Assembly (NCBI RefSeq): GCF_024703895.1
Contig: NZ_CP087968.1
Coordinates: forward strand, 2,728,001 to 2,792,000
From: Nocardioides sp. B-3
Lineage (GTDB): Bacteria > Actinomycetota > Actinomycetes > Propionibacteriales > Nocardioidaceae
Direction: 5' to 3'
Length of the DNA: 64,000 bases
Part shown: positions 1-9,873 of the stretch, one piece after another
Layout: the number at the start of each line of letters is the position of its first letter
How positions within the stretch are numbered: position 1 is the first letter of the stretch
The notes under the pieces: model-generated
Databases searched by the model: none
Told to the model about the DNA's origin: nothing
What the model saw: the letters and a program-made list of their open reading frames with translations, nothing else
Position numbers and translations under genes: made by a program

Positions 1-258
1 CAGGTCGAGGCGTTCGGTCTCGTTGCCGCTGCCTGCGCGGACGAGGGCGGCGTACAGCTTCACGTCGCGGATCGGCATCCCCGTCGCGCGGAGCTTGGCG
101 ATCAGCGTGATCCAGCTCAGGTCGGACTCGTCGTAGGCCCGATGTCCCGACGCGGACCGGCGGACCGGTGCGCGCATCAACCCGTCGCGCTCGTAGTAGC
201 GCAGGGTGTGCGCCGTGAGTCCGGTCTGCTCGGCGGCCTCGGCGATGGTCAGGCTCAT
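1..258 (-). CDS. MerR-family transcriptional regulator, partial (C-terminus beyond window)
   Basis: The first 86 residues are present and the gene runs off the left edge. It starts MSLTIAEAAEQTG and carries the MerR DNA-binding pattern: a helix-turn-helix followed by LRYYERDGL at about residues 20-28, then a conserved GHRAYDESDL stretch and a KLRATGMPI wing. The ATG lies 4 nt after the TGA of the uronate-dehydrogenase-like gene, so the two are probably cotranscribed and coupled. MerR proteins activate promoters by DNA distortion, often in response to small molecules. The effector domain is not visible here, so the ligand cannot be guessed. Confidence 0.85.
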   Translation of the reverse strand, partial: MSLTIAEAAEQTGLTAHTLRYYERDGLMRAPVRRSASGHRAYDESDLSWITLIAKLRATGMPIRDVKLYAALVRAGSGNETERLDL

Positions 259-262
259 GGCG

Positions 263-1105
263 TCAGTGTCCGCCTTCGAGTGCACTCGAAGTCAAGCCCT
301 GGTTGCCGAGCGCGGGACGGTAGAACTCCTCGCCGGCGAACGGTCCGCCCACGTGCGCCGCCTCGGCGTCATCGACATCTCGTACGGCGACGTGGTCGGC
401 GTACGCCTCGGCATCGTCGACGGGGTCGTAGCCGAGCCGGCGGCCGGGCTCGAGGTCCCACCAGGCGGGGGTGTTGTTGCTGATGCCGTAGAGCACCGCG
501 AAACCGGGCGACGAGGCAGTGAGGGCCGCCTCGACCATCCGCACGCAGTCTTCGTGCGAGAGCCACGTGGACAGGGCGCGAGTGGTGCCGGGCTCGTCGA
601 GGAACGACCCGATGCGACAGGCGATCGCGTCGATCGAGTGGCGGTCGGCATACAACCGCATCAGCGCCTCGGCAGCGACCTTGCCGACGCCGTAGAACGT
701 GTCGGGTCGTGGGAGGGCGTCGTCGGAGATGACGCCCTCGGCCGTGGAGGCGCGCGGTGTGCGGCCGACGGCGTGGTTGGAGCTGGCGTAGACGAAGCGG
801 CTGACCCGGTGCGCGACGCAGGCGTCGAGCAGGGCGGCCGTGGTGATCACGTGCGATGTCAGCGAGGTGGGCAGGTCGGCCTCGCCGGGGTGGCCCGCGA
901 GGTGCACGACTGCGTCGAGACGCTCGTCGGCGAAGACCGCCTGCACCGCCCGGGCGTCGCTGCAGTCGGCGGTGTGCCGGGGCCCGGTGAACCCGTCGGG
1001 CTCGGGCACGAGGTCGAGGCCGACGACATCGTGACCCCGGTCGCCGAGCCCGAGGGTGACGACGCGGCCGATGGAGCCGGCCGCGCCGGTGACGAGGATG
1101 CGCAT
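263..1105 (-). CDS. NAD-dependent epimerase/dehydratase, uronate dehydrogenase-like
   Basis: An intact 280-residue extended SDR protein. The Rossmann motif TGAAGSIG is at residues 6-13, a Ser pair sits in YASSNHAVG near 107-114, and the catalytic YxxxK pair is Tyr138 and Lys142. The later segments LSTWLSHEDCVRM and WWDLEPGRRLGYDP resemble uronate dehydrogenases, which oxidise glucuronate or galacturonate to aldarolactone with NAD+. Other NAD-dependent sugar epimerases remain possible. The ATG at 1105 is chosen because the Rossmann fold starts there. It lies 26 nt after the purine nucleoside phosphorylase gene, on the same strand. No frameshift is seen, unlike most neighbours. Confidence 0.8.
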   Translation of the reverse strand: MRILVTGAAGSIGRVVTLGLGDRGHDVVGLDLVPEPDGFTGPRHTADCSDARAVQAVFADERLDAVVHLAGHPGEADLPTSLTSHVITTAALLDACVAHRVSRFVYASSNHAVGRTPRASTAEGVISDDALPRPDTFYGVGKVAAEALMRLYADRHSIDAIACRIGSFLDEPGTTRALSTWLSHEDCVRMVEAALTASSPGFAVLYGISNNTPAWWDLEPGRRLGYDPVDDAEAYADHVAVRDVDDAEAAHVGGPFAGEEFYRPALGNQGLTSSALEGGH

Positions 1106-1131
1106 GCGCGCCAGCCTAGGAGACTCCCGGG

Positions 1132-1925
1132 TCAGATCCGCGGGACGATCTGGCCGAGCAGGTCGCCCATCCGGCTGGCTGCGGCCCTGCCGGCCTCGAG
1201 CACCTCTTCGTGGTTGAGGGGTTCGCCGGTGATGCCGGCGGCGAGGTTGGTGACCGGGCTGATGCCGAGCACCTCCATGCCCGCTTCGCGGGCGGCGATC
1301 GCCTCGAGCGTGGTGCTCATCCCGACGAGGTGCCCGCCGATGGCGCGAGCCATGCCGATCTCGGCGGGGGTCTCGTAGTGCGGCCCGGGGAACTGGACGT
1401 AGACGCCCTCGTCGAGCGTCGGGTCGATCTCCTTGCACAGGGCGCGCAGGCGGGGGAGTAGAGGTCGGTGAGGTCGACGAAGTTGGCGCCCTCGATCGGG
1501 CTGGTCGCCGTCAGGTTGATGTGGTCGGAGATCAGCACCGGCTGGCCGGGCTGGAAGGTCTCCTTGAGCCCGCCGCAGCCGTTGGTGAGCACGATGGTCG
1601 AGCAGCCCGCGGCCGCGGCGGTGCGGATCGGGTGCACGACGGCGGCGACGCCCTTGCCCTCGTAGAAGTGCGTGCGGCTCAGGAAGACCAGCACGTTCTT
1701 CTCACCGACCTTGATGCTGCGGATCTTGCCCGCGTGGCCGGCGACGCCGGCGGCGTGGAAGCCGGGCAGGTCGGTGGTGTCGATCTCCGCGGTGGGTGCG
1801 CCGAGCGCGTCGACGGCGGGCAGCCAGCCGGACCCGAGGACGAGGGCGACGTCGTGGCGGGTGACGCCGGTGAGCTGGGCGAGCGTCTTGGCCGCCTCGT
1901 GGGCGAGGATCTGGTGGTCGTTCAC
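1132..1925 (-). CDS. Purine nucleoside phosphorylase (frameshifted near 1455)
   Basis: Phosphorolysis of purine (deoxy)nucleosides to base plus (deoxy)ribose-1-phosphate, in the cytosolic salvage pathway. The N-terminal part to LTDLYSP carries LTNGCGG. After a one-base shift near 1455 the protein continues in another frame with [19 protein letters not shown] and [10 protein letters not shown]. The Glu in HYET and the Asn in VTN are the purine-binding residues expected for trimeric PNPs. Rejoined length is about 264 residues, normal for the family. The break lies in a CCCCCGCC run and is probably a missing base. The gene follows plsC by 10 nt, so it may share the long minus-strand transcript. 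Confidence 0.88.
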
Positions 1926-1935
1926 GGCGCAGAGC

Positions 1936-2862
1936 CTAGTGCTGCCAGACCCGCCGTGGCCCCTTCTCCGGAGTGGCGACCTCGGCCGTCTGGTCCCAGA
2001 CCCGACGCCACTGGGCAGTGGCGGGTCCGGACGGGTCGGGAGTGCTGCCGGACGCGGCGCGGCGCCGGGCCTCCCACCACGTGCTCTGCTCCTCGTCGAG
2101 CAGGGCGGCGACAGCGTCGCGGATCCCGGGCGCGAACTCGCGGGGCGACTCGTCGACGCCGGGGCGCAGCGGCTCGCCGAAGCGGACCGTCAGGCGGCGA
2201 CGGCCCGGGCTGGGCCAGCCCCGGCCGCGCGGCATGGCGGCGAACGTGCCGCGGTGCGCGATCGGCACCACCGGGACTCGGTGGTGGGTGGCCGGGTAGG
2301 CCGCGCCGTACTGGAACCTCCCGACGTAGCCGTCGACCGAGCGGGTTCCCTCGGGGAAGATCACCGGGGCTCCAGCCGTCGGTCAGCACCTCGCCCGGCG
2401 TGGTCGCCATGGTGCCGCCGCGGCGCTCGATCGGGAACGTGTTGAAGACGATCGACGAGCCGACGGCCCGCCACCAGTGTCGAAGAAGTAGTCGGCCGCC
2501 GCCGCGACTGCGGGTCCTGCGCCGCCACTCCTTGGGCAACGACAACAGGATCAGCGGGGTGTCGAGGTGGCTGGCGTGGTTGGCCACGAAGATCACCGGA
2601 CCCTCGAGCCCGGTCAGCACGTCGATGCCCTCCACGTGGGTGCGCACCTGCGAGGCGGAACAGCGGCTCCCGGGGCGCCCTTCTGCACGGCCTCCCGGGC
2701 GATCTTCGCCGGTCGCCGCCGCGCCCAGTCGGTGCGGAAGACGGTGGACTGCTGCGCCGGCACGAAGGGCTCGGCCGAGCGGGGCACCCGGGAGCGACGG
2801 CCCCAGCGCCAGCCGTCCGCCATCCGCCGTACGTCGGAAGCGCCGTCCTTCAGCCGGGCCAT
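1936..2862 (-). CDS. 1-acylglycerol-3-phosphate acyltransferase-like protein, PlsC family (several frameshifts)
   Basis: The acyltransferase motif NHASHLDTP (HX4D) and the second motif FPEGTRS are both present, in different frames. Frame breaks lie near 2665, 2470-2520 and 2375. The predicted start MARLKDGASDVRR overlaps the stop of the LarA-like gene in an ATGA. Rejoined length is about 309 residues, with a C-terminal tail rich in Arg and Trp. PlsC enzymes transfer an acyl group from acyl-CoA or acyl-ACP to a lysophospholipid at the membrane. Its place as the last gene of a set with a fatty acyl-CoA reductase and a phosphatase suggests the acceptor may be a product of that pathway rather than ordinary lysophosphatidate; this is inference. 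Confidence 0.85.
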
Positions 2863-4443
2863 CACGTCACGTCCGCGATCAGGTGGGGCGGGTTGTGGAG
2901 GTAGGAGATCGACGGGCTGGTGCCGACCGTGCTCGATGCCATCTCGAGGGCGTCCGACAGCGACGAGGCGGCGCGGAAGCCGAGCCCGGATGCCACCTTC
3001 CGGTCGGCGCCGACCCAGATGACGTCGGCGACGTGGTCCATCGCATGCGCCGCCCAGTACCACATGTAGAACGGGTGGACGCCGTGGTAGGCGTGCGAGG
3101 TGCGGTAGAGGTGGACGTACCACGGGTCCTCGGCGAACTGCTTCTCGTACTTCTCCGCGATCACCGCCGGATCGGTCGACTCGGCGAGGATCTCCTCGTA
3201 GAAGTCGACGTAGCTCGGATGGTGCAGCTGGTTGAAGCCCTCGTTGAGCGGGTGGTAGAGGATCACGGCGCCACCACGGCGTACGACCGGCTGCCCGCGG
3301 TAGGAGTTGAAGAAGTAGCCCAGCCCCATGCAGGTCGCGAGGATCGGGTTCATCGACGAGTTGACGTTGTAGGGACCGAGGTAGGGCACGCCCATCACCA
3401 GCACGTCGGTCTGCCCCTGCACCTCGACCAGCTGCTGGCGGTGCACCATCTCGATGGTCCGCTCGTGCACGGCCTCGACCTCTCCGGCATTGATCCCCGT
3501 CAGTCCGTACGGCGAACGCAGGTCGTGGAAGAGCTTGTGCCGCAGCCTCCGGGGAGCCGCGCCGAGCGCTCGGCGTACGGCAAGCATCGAGGCCCTGGTC
3601 GCGCACCGACCACTCCCACTCGCGCTTGAGCAGGAAGTCGTAGGGGGCGCCGAAGACGTCGTTGTTCAGCGTCGTCTCGATCTGGAAGATGTCGAGGTGG
3701 TCCTTGAGCAGGCGCCCCATCCGCCGGGCGGAGTGGTGCAGGTGGCTCTTGGTGTGGTCCATGAAGGAGTGCGAGTGGACCATCGTCTTGGGGTTGTGGT
3801 GGTGCCGCAGCGACTTGTAGGACGCCGGGCCGATGGGCACCGACTTGTGGCCACCGTCCATCGCGACGAGGTTGACGTTGACGTAGACCAGCAGGTCGGA
3901 CTCGGCGGCCCGGCGGTTGATCTCGACGTCCTCGCCCTTGTCGGTCATCCCGATGTGCAGCAGGTCGTCGCGGTCCTCGGCGTCGTGGTTGTAGAGGTCG
4001 CCCTGCGGGAAGAAGGAGCGGAAGACGCGCTCGCCGACGATGTGCTTGAGCTCGGCCGGCGTCATCCGCCGGTGCAGCGCGTTGGCGGCGATGATCTTGA
4101 CGTCGTCGACACCGGCGGCGGCCGCCAGCGTCAGCACCGCCTCGATGATCCGCTGCCGGATGTCGGGCGCCTTCATCGGCGGCAGCGGCAGCGAGATGTC
4201 GTCGAAGGCGATCGTCAGCCGCATCCCGGCCCGCAGCTTGGTGGGCAGCGGGTCGGCGTCGACGGGGTTGAGCAGCGCCTCGCGGATGGCGGTGTCGACG
4301 TCGTCGATCGCGGGCAGCGACTCCGGTGGGTAGATGACGCGGGTGCCCCGGGGGAAGTCCTCCAGCCGGAACCCGAGGCCCTCGTGGACCACCAGCGGCG
4401 GCGTGCGGTCATCCACCTCGAGCACGAATCCCGGACGGCTCAT
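2862..4443 (-). CDS. LarA-like protein (nickel-dependent lactate racemase superfamily)
   Basis: About 527 residues with one frame break near 3590. Recognisable LarA-family features are AFDDISLPLPP in the N-terminal domain, ALHRRMTPAE (the GTHRxMT-type motif with the first catalytic His), and DGGHKSVPIG, whose Lys matches the residue that binds the nickel-pincer cofactor in Lactiplantibacillus LarA. The HHH cluster 14-16 residues later is where the Ni-ligand His is expected. The second catalytic His (EPH motif, about 10 residues before the Lys) is not seen; the local sequence is VNVNLVAMDGG. The cofactor genes larB, larC and larE are absent from the window. ATG 4443 has GAAGGG about 6 nt upstream. 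The substrate is unknown; a 2-hydroxy acid or related lipid precursor is a guess from the neighbours. Confidence 0.75.
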
Positions 4444-4445
4444 TG

Positions 4446-5651
4446 TCATCCCTTCCCCGGACGGGTCGAACGCGACCTTGACGCTGCCGAGTCGGCCGGC
4501 GCCGTGGGCGTGGTCGAGGGCCTCGCGCCAGCGGTGCAGCGGATAGCTGGCGACGCCCTTGGCGAGCTGGCTGACCGCGTCTCCGGCCACCAGCTCGGTG
4601 GCGATGTCGAAGGCGCTGCGTCCTCCGGGCTCCTGTCGCGCGGACGAGTAGGAGCCGATCACCTCGAGCTCGCGGAACCACGCGGCGGACAGGTCGGCGG
4701 CGGCCGGCATGCCGGACAGCACGACGCGACCACCGGCCCCGGTCGTGTTGAGCGCCGTCTCCAGCGAGCCCTTGCTGCCGACCGCGTCGATGGCGATGTC
4801 GACCCCGCCCGGGAGGTACGGCGCCGAGTACTCCGGCATGACCGCGAAGGCACCGGTCGAGCGCCGGAGCCGGCGGAGCACCTCGCCCGGACCGACCACC
4901 TCGGTGGCGCCGAGCAGGAGCGCGAGCTCCCGCTGGTGGGCGTGCTTCGCGACGACGGTGATCTCGCCGGCGGAGGTCAGGCTGCGCAGGGCCAGCGTCG
5001 TCAGCAGGCCGACGGAGCCGGCGCCGCTCACGAGCACCCGGGCGTTGTCCTCGACCCGGGCGCGCAGCGCGGTGTGGACGGCACAGGCGATCGGCTCGAT
5101 CAGGATCGCCTGCTCGTCGGAGAGTCCCTCGGGCACCACGTGCAGCTGGCTGCGGTGGGCGACGAGCATCTCGCCCCAGCCGCCGCCCGTGTCGGTGCAG
5201 AAGCCGGTCTGCAGCCCGGGGGAGAGGTGGCCGACCGTGATCCGGCTGCACCGGTTGGTCAGTCCTTCGGCGCAGGAGTCGCACGGCTCCACGCCGCGGG
5301 CAGCACACGTGAGCACCGGGTCGATCACCACGCGCGTCCCGGCCGGCAGGTCCTCGCAGTCGTCGAGCAGGTCGGCGACGACCTCGTGGCCGGGCACGAA
5401 GGGCATCGACACCAGCCCGGAGAAGTAGCGGCTGGTGCGACCGGACAGGGCGCCCGTGGTCGGAGCCGCAGACCCCGGACAGGCGCGTCTTCAGCCGCGC
5501 CCAACCGGGGGCGGTCGACCTTCGGCTCGTCGATCGTCACCGGGCGCAGTGGAGCGGCGTAGCCGGACAGGATCCCGGGGAGCCGGTCGCCGACGGCCCG
5601 CCCGGCCGGGTGGCGGGGGAGCGAGCGGTACATCTGCAGCGCCAGCATCAT
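4446..5651 (-). CDS. Zinc-dependent alcohol dehydrogenase, MDR family (frameshifted)
   Basis: A medium-chain dehydrogenase of about 401 residues. After correcting two breaks near 5450-5520 the catalytic-zinc motif reads GVCGSDHG, followed by VPGHE. A four-Cys structural-zinc loop lies in CAARGVEPCDSCAEG and TNRC, and the nucleotide fold is VSGAGSVG. The start MMLALQMYRS overlaps the TGA of the reductase-phosphatase gene (ATGA). As read, the frame runs without a stop into the LarA-like gene. Dropping one G from the GGGG run near 4455 gives a TGA at 4446-4448, so two genes are more likely than a fusion. It may interconvert the fatty alcohol or aldehyde made by its neighbour; this is inferred from position only. 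Confidence 0.82.
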
Positions 5652-7956
5652 CGCCGTACTCCTGCTGGGTTCACGGGACGGGATGCGGCATCGGGACTCG
5701 CCCAGTCGACGATCGTCCAGTGCTGGCGGCGAGCGTGCCGCGACAGCGAGACGTCGGGACTGACCGCCACCGGCCGGCCGACCGCGGCCGGGAGGGGGAG
5801 GTCGGAGTGGCTGTCGGCATAGCCGTAGCTCTGCGCCGGTCGATGCCCTCGGTCGCGGCCCAGTGCCGCATCCACGCGGCGCGGGACTCGCCCACCAGCG
5901 GTGAGGCGGCCGGAAGCCGGTGCAGATGCCGCGGTCGTCGGCGGCCGGGTCGGCCGCCTCGATGTGGTCGAAGAGCGGCGCGATCGGCCGGGTGAGGGGA
6001 CGGATGGCGCCGGTGATGAGGATCGTGGGGTGGCCTGCCGCGCGGTGCTCCCTGATGCGGCGTACGGCGCCGGGCGCGAGTCGCGACAGGACGTGGTCGG
6101 TGAGCACCTCGTCGACGACGGCGTCGAGATCGGCGAGGCGGGCGCCCTCGTACTCGCGGTAGATCGAGCGCAGGAAGGCGCTGCGCTCACGTCGCTCGGC
6201 TCGCACCGGGCCCGGCAGCCGGGCCGCGATCCGGCCGAGCTCGCCGACACGCTCGGCCGGCGACAGCTCCCGGAGCCGCATCCAGAGATAGGTCTCGATG
6301 ACGTTGGACGAGAGCAGCGTGCCGTCCATGTCGAAGAACGCGGCGACCCGTCCCTCGGCGGCCTGCTTCACCGGCTTGAGCGTCCCGGTGTCCTGCTTGG
6401 CGCGACCGCGGCGGACGTCGTCGAGTGCCCGGATCGGTGCGGTGACCGCGGGGCAGTGGATGTCGCGGAGGTAGTGGTCCCAGTCGACCTCGTGGATGTC
6501 GAACCCGAACGCCACGCGATCATCGGGGTGCAGGCTCTCGAGCAGCGCGCGGGTGTGCGCGTCGTCGAAGCGCAGCTCGGCTTCGGCGTACTCCCGATAG
6601 AGGTCGAGGTAGCGGCGCAGGAACTCCAGCCGTCGGCCCTGCCGGTCGAGGTTGCGCGCGATCGACAGCGTGCGGGTGCTGCGCGGCGCGTGCCCGACGA
6701 CGTAGTCGGCGACCTTGTGCGCGCTCGCTGGTGGACAGCAGTCGTTCGACGCTCTGCGCGCCGGGGAAGCGCCACTCCGGCAGGCGCGCCGACCCGCGGT
6801 CGCCGTTGGTGAAGGGGTGCTCGTCGAAGTAGGCGCGCACGCAGGCGTACAGGCGCCGGAAGGTCAGCGGGTTCCGCGCCCCGGAGACGACGTGGAAGTA
6901 GGCCGCGGCGCCGGCCTGCGGAGGGTTCGCGAGCACCGCCACGATCGCGGCGACGACGTGGTCGACCGGGACGATGTCGACGATGGTGTCGCCCGCCGCG
7001 GGGAACTCGGGGAGCTCGCCGCGGCCGTAGGCCGGGATCAGCGGCTCGGCCATCTTGAAGCCCTCGATCCAGCCGGGGTGCGGCCTCGTGAGGGCGGACT
7101 CGATGATGCTGGGGCGGACGATCGTCGTCGGCGCGGTGGCGCGCGCTCCTCGACGACGCGCTCGCCGAGGGCCTTGGTGAAGGTGTAGCAGTCGGTCCAG
7201 CCGAGCGACCTCGCGCGCTCGGTGCCGACGCGCACGAGCTCCTTCGTCACCCAGTCGCGACGGTCGGCCTCGGAGGCCGACGCCGCGGTGAGCAGGCCGG
7301 CGCGCCCGTGCTGGCGCTCCGCCTTCGACCGCAGCCCGGCCAGCACGTCGGCCGACCGGGACGCGTGCTCGACGACCCGGCGCTGCGCCATGCCCCACTC
7401 GGTCTCGGCGTCGACGTCGACCGTGTGCTCGACGGGCGCCTCGGGGATCGCGCCGCGACGGCGGCCGGCGACATAGGCCGTGGAGACGTGGACGTAGTGG
7501 ACCTCCGGGCCGACCTCGGCGATCCGCTCGAGCAGCCCACGGGTGCCGAGCACGTTGGTGCGGAAGCCCTCGTCGACGGGCGGGTCGAAGGAGACATCAC
7601 CGGCACAATGCACGACGGCGTCGAGGTCGTCGGGAAGCGGCGGTACGTCGCCCGGGTCGCCCTCCGGGACACGGATCCGTGACGACATGACGGCGTCGGT
7701 CCCGCCCGCGGCCTCGACGGTGGCCGCGAAGATCGGCTTGCCGATCAGGGACCTGATCCGGTCGGTGCCGGAGGTCGAGCCCTTCGGCCTCACGAGCAGG
7801 GTGAGGGCGGTGTCGGGAGTCTCGCTCAGCAAGAGCTCGAGCAGCGCCTCGCCCACGAAGCCGGTGACGCCCGTGAGCAGGAGGTGTCGACCGGCCAGTC
7901 GCTCAGCGATCCGCCCGGCGTCACTTTCCCCCGACCCGCTCGGAGGTTCCCGACAC
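5648..7956 (-). CDS. Fatty acyl-CoA reductase fused to HAD-family phosphatase (frameshifted)
   Basis: About 770 residues when rejoined. The N-terminal reductase has the NAD(P) motif TGVTGFVGEA, HVSTAYVAG and a catalytic YTFTK (YxxxK). The substrate-binding half runs through TIVDIVPVDHVV to a FAR_C-like segment ending DIHEVDWDHYLRDIH. The C-terminal part starts AAFFDMDGTLLSSN, a HAD nucleophile motif with the two Asp residues, and contains ILITGAIRP. Frame breaks occur near 7140, 6720 and 5920-5850. The GTG at 7956 is chosen because removal of one G from a GGGGG run joins it to the Rossmann fold. Such reductases turn acyl-CoA into aldehyde or alcohol; HAD-IB phosphatases cleave phosphomonoesters. 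The TGA overlaps the next ATG, so it leads a coupled operon. Confidence 0.8.
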
Positions 7957-7969
7957 GGGGGCCTGTCTA

Positions 7970-9355
7970 TCAGCCCGGCGTCAACGCGTCGACCGTCACG
8001 ACGCCGAGGCGGACCCGCTGCGGGTGGTCACCGACCGCCGGGTAGGCGATCTCCTTCCCCGGTCTCGAAGTCGATGACCGCGACCGCGTCGCTGCCGCTG
8101 AGCGAGATCCAGCAGGTGTTCCCGGGCCCCTCGGTCGACCAGTAGGGCTTGAGGTAGTCGTGCCCGGTCGTGGTCCGGTCGAAGATCTTGTGGCGGGTGC
8201 TGGTCCGGCTGACCGGGGCGACGTAGTCGTCCATCGTGCCGGCGGCACACAGCGCCGTACCGGCCTCGTCGATCGCCAGCCCGTGGTGGGCCGAGTCGTT
8301 GACGTAGAGCTCGAGCGGCATGTCCGGCACCCGGTTGGGCAGCGGGAGCAGGCGGCGTACGGCGCCGGTGCGCGGCTCGGGCTTCGCGCCCGTCGAGTAG
8401 TCGACGACGCCGTTGAGGTCCTTGGCCCCGGTGTCGAACTCGACGATCCCGTGGAAGTAGGACACCCGGAAGTAGATGAAGCGCTCGCCCGGCGCGATCG
8501 CCATCGGCCGGACCGCCGAGCTCATGTCGGGATGGCCGGCCTCGGCGAGCTCCTTGCCCATGTCCCATCGCTTCGTCACCGCGAAGTCCTTGGTGCGCAC
8601 GATCTCGAACCAGCGGTCGCCCTTCGCCTCGTCGTGCAGCGGACCCAGCTTCACCGGTCCGAGCGCGGTCGCGTCGCCGGGCGTGTAGACCTTGCCGATC
8701 GAGGCGTGGAAGACCCGTTTGCCGTCGGCGGAGTAGTTGTTCTCGTGCGGGGTCTCGCCCGACTCGAAGGAGCGAAGCCGATCGCCCATCGTGATCTTCC
8801 GGCCGTTGCGCAGGGTCTGGTCGACCATGGAGAACTCGATCACCCGGCGCTCCGTGGAGTCGCTCACCAAGAGGCGCCTGCCGCTGGGGGACAGGCCCAT
8901 GTGGTCGGTGCGCTGCCCGTCCATCTGTTGCTCGCGGACGATCGCGTCGGGGTCGCCGGCGATCGCCTTGGCGATGTCGATCCACACGATGTCGGCGAAG
9001 CTCGGCCGGCTCACGGCCGGGTAGCGGCCGTCATTCGTCGTGAACATGTCGTCGACGAGCTGGTCGTGCCCCTCACCGGGACCCTGCTGGATGATCAGGT
9101 AGTAGGCCGGGTCCACCGGGTTGCTGCGGATGTCGGCGAGCTCCTGCTCCCGGTCGGGGACCGGTCGATGCCGCGCTTGAGCACCTTGTGCGTGTGGGCG
9201 TCGACGATCGTGGCCGTGCCGGCCCAGTTGTTGCCGACGAACATCACCTCGTGCAGCCGGTCGCCACCGGCTCGCGCCTCGCCCTCGGGCGCTGCCGCGG
9301 CGGCCGGTTGGACGAGCAGGGCGAGGGTCACGGCGATCAGGGTCGTACGGCGCAT
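7970..9355 (-). CDS. Secreted beta-propeller protein, YVTN/YncE-like (frameshifted)
   Basis: The start MRRTTLIAVTLALLVQPAAAAA is a classic Sec signal peptide with cleavage near residue 20. The mature part has propeller-blade repeats such as VMFVGNNWAGTATIVDAHTHKVL, GLSPSGRRLLVSDSTERRVIEF, YSADGKRVFHASIGKVYTPG and ISLSGSDAVAVIDFETG, the YVTN-type pattern. Frame breaks lie near 9165 and 8055. Rejoined length is about 461 residues. No catalytic motif is visible; such proteins can bind ligands or partners outside the membrane. It ends 13 nt before the reductase-phosphatase start, so it could be the first gene of that operon, though the function gives no clear link. Confidence 0.7.
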
Positions 9356-9406
9356 GGCACCTCAACGACGCGATGTCGGCTCGGGCTATGGGTGAGGATG
9401 ACGGGC

Positions 9407-9866
9407 ATGGAGTTCTACGAGTACGACACCCGCGTGGCGGCGTACGCCGTGATCGTCGACGGTGACCGGGTCCTGCTGTCCCGGTGGAACGGCGAGGGGC
9501 ACGCCGACCCTGCCCGGTCGCTGCCGGGCGGCGGTGTGGACTCCGGAGGAGACGGCGTCGCAGGGCGTGGTCCGCGAGGTGCTGGAGGAGACGGGCTTCC
9601 ACGTCGAGCCGACGGGGCTGCTGGAGATCGACTCGTTCGTCAAGGCTCCGGCCGAGCGCGTGATCGCGACGGACCGCTGGGTGCGACACCTGCGGATCAT
9701 CTACTCCGCCCGCGTCACCGGCGGCGCGCTCGGGACCCTCGAGGTCGACGGCTCGACCGACTACGCCGACTGGGTGCCGATCTCCTCGGTGCCCGACCTG
9801 CCGCGCGTGCCGCTGGTCGATGTCGCGCTGGGTGCCCGGCTGGACCGGCGGCGCGAGTCGCCCTGA
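9407..9866 (+). CDS. NUDIX hydrolase (frameshift near 9545)
   Basis: Divergent from the propeller gene. After removing one base near 9545 the NUDIX box reads [18 protein letters not shown] followed by LEETGF, matching GX5EX7REUXEEXGU. The domain starts [23 protein letters not shown] and ends near [15 protein letters not shown], about 152 residues in all. NUDIX enzymes hydrolyse nucleoside diphosphates linked to another group using Mg2+ bound by the box glutamates; the substrate cannot be told. ATG 9407 is preferred over 9398 because GGTGAGG then has a normal ribosome spacing. Confidence 0.85.
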
Positions 9867-9873
9867 GTCGTCG

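Noticed and set aside
1521..3629. Long open frame on the opposite strand of PNP, PlsC and LarA-like genes
   Set aside because: High GC makes long antisense frames common. The composition is Gly/Arg/Val rich with no domain, while the other strand has clear motifs.
2862..4443. Annotation as a true lactate racemase
   Set aside because: One catalytic His is not found, the cofactor genes are absent from the window, and the neighbours are lipid enzymes.
2614..5412. A single giant minus-strand frame suggesting a 932-residue multi-domain protein
   Set aside because: It joins the dehydrogenase, the LarA-like N-terminal half and, after an out-of-frame stretch, the PlsC start. The middle part is not coding in that frame and the real protein continues in another frame.
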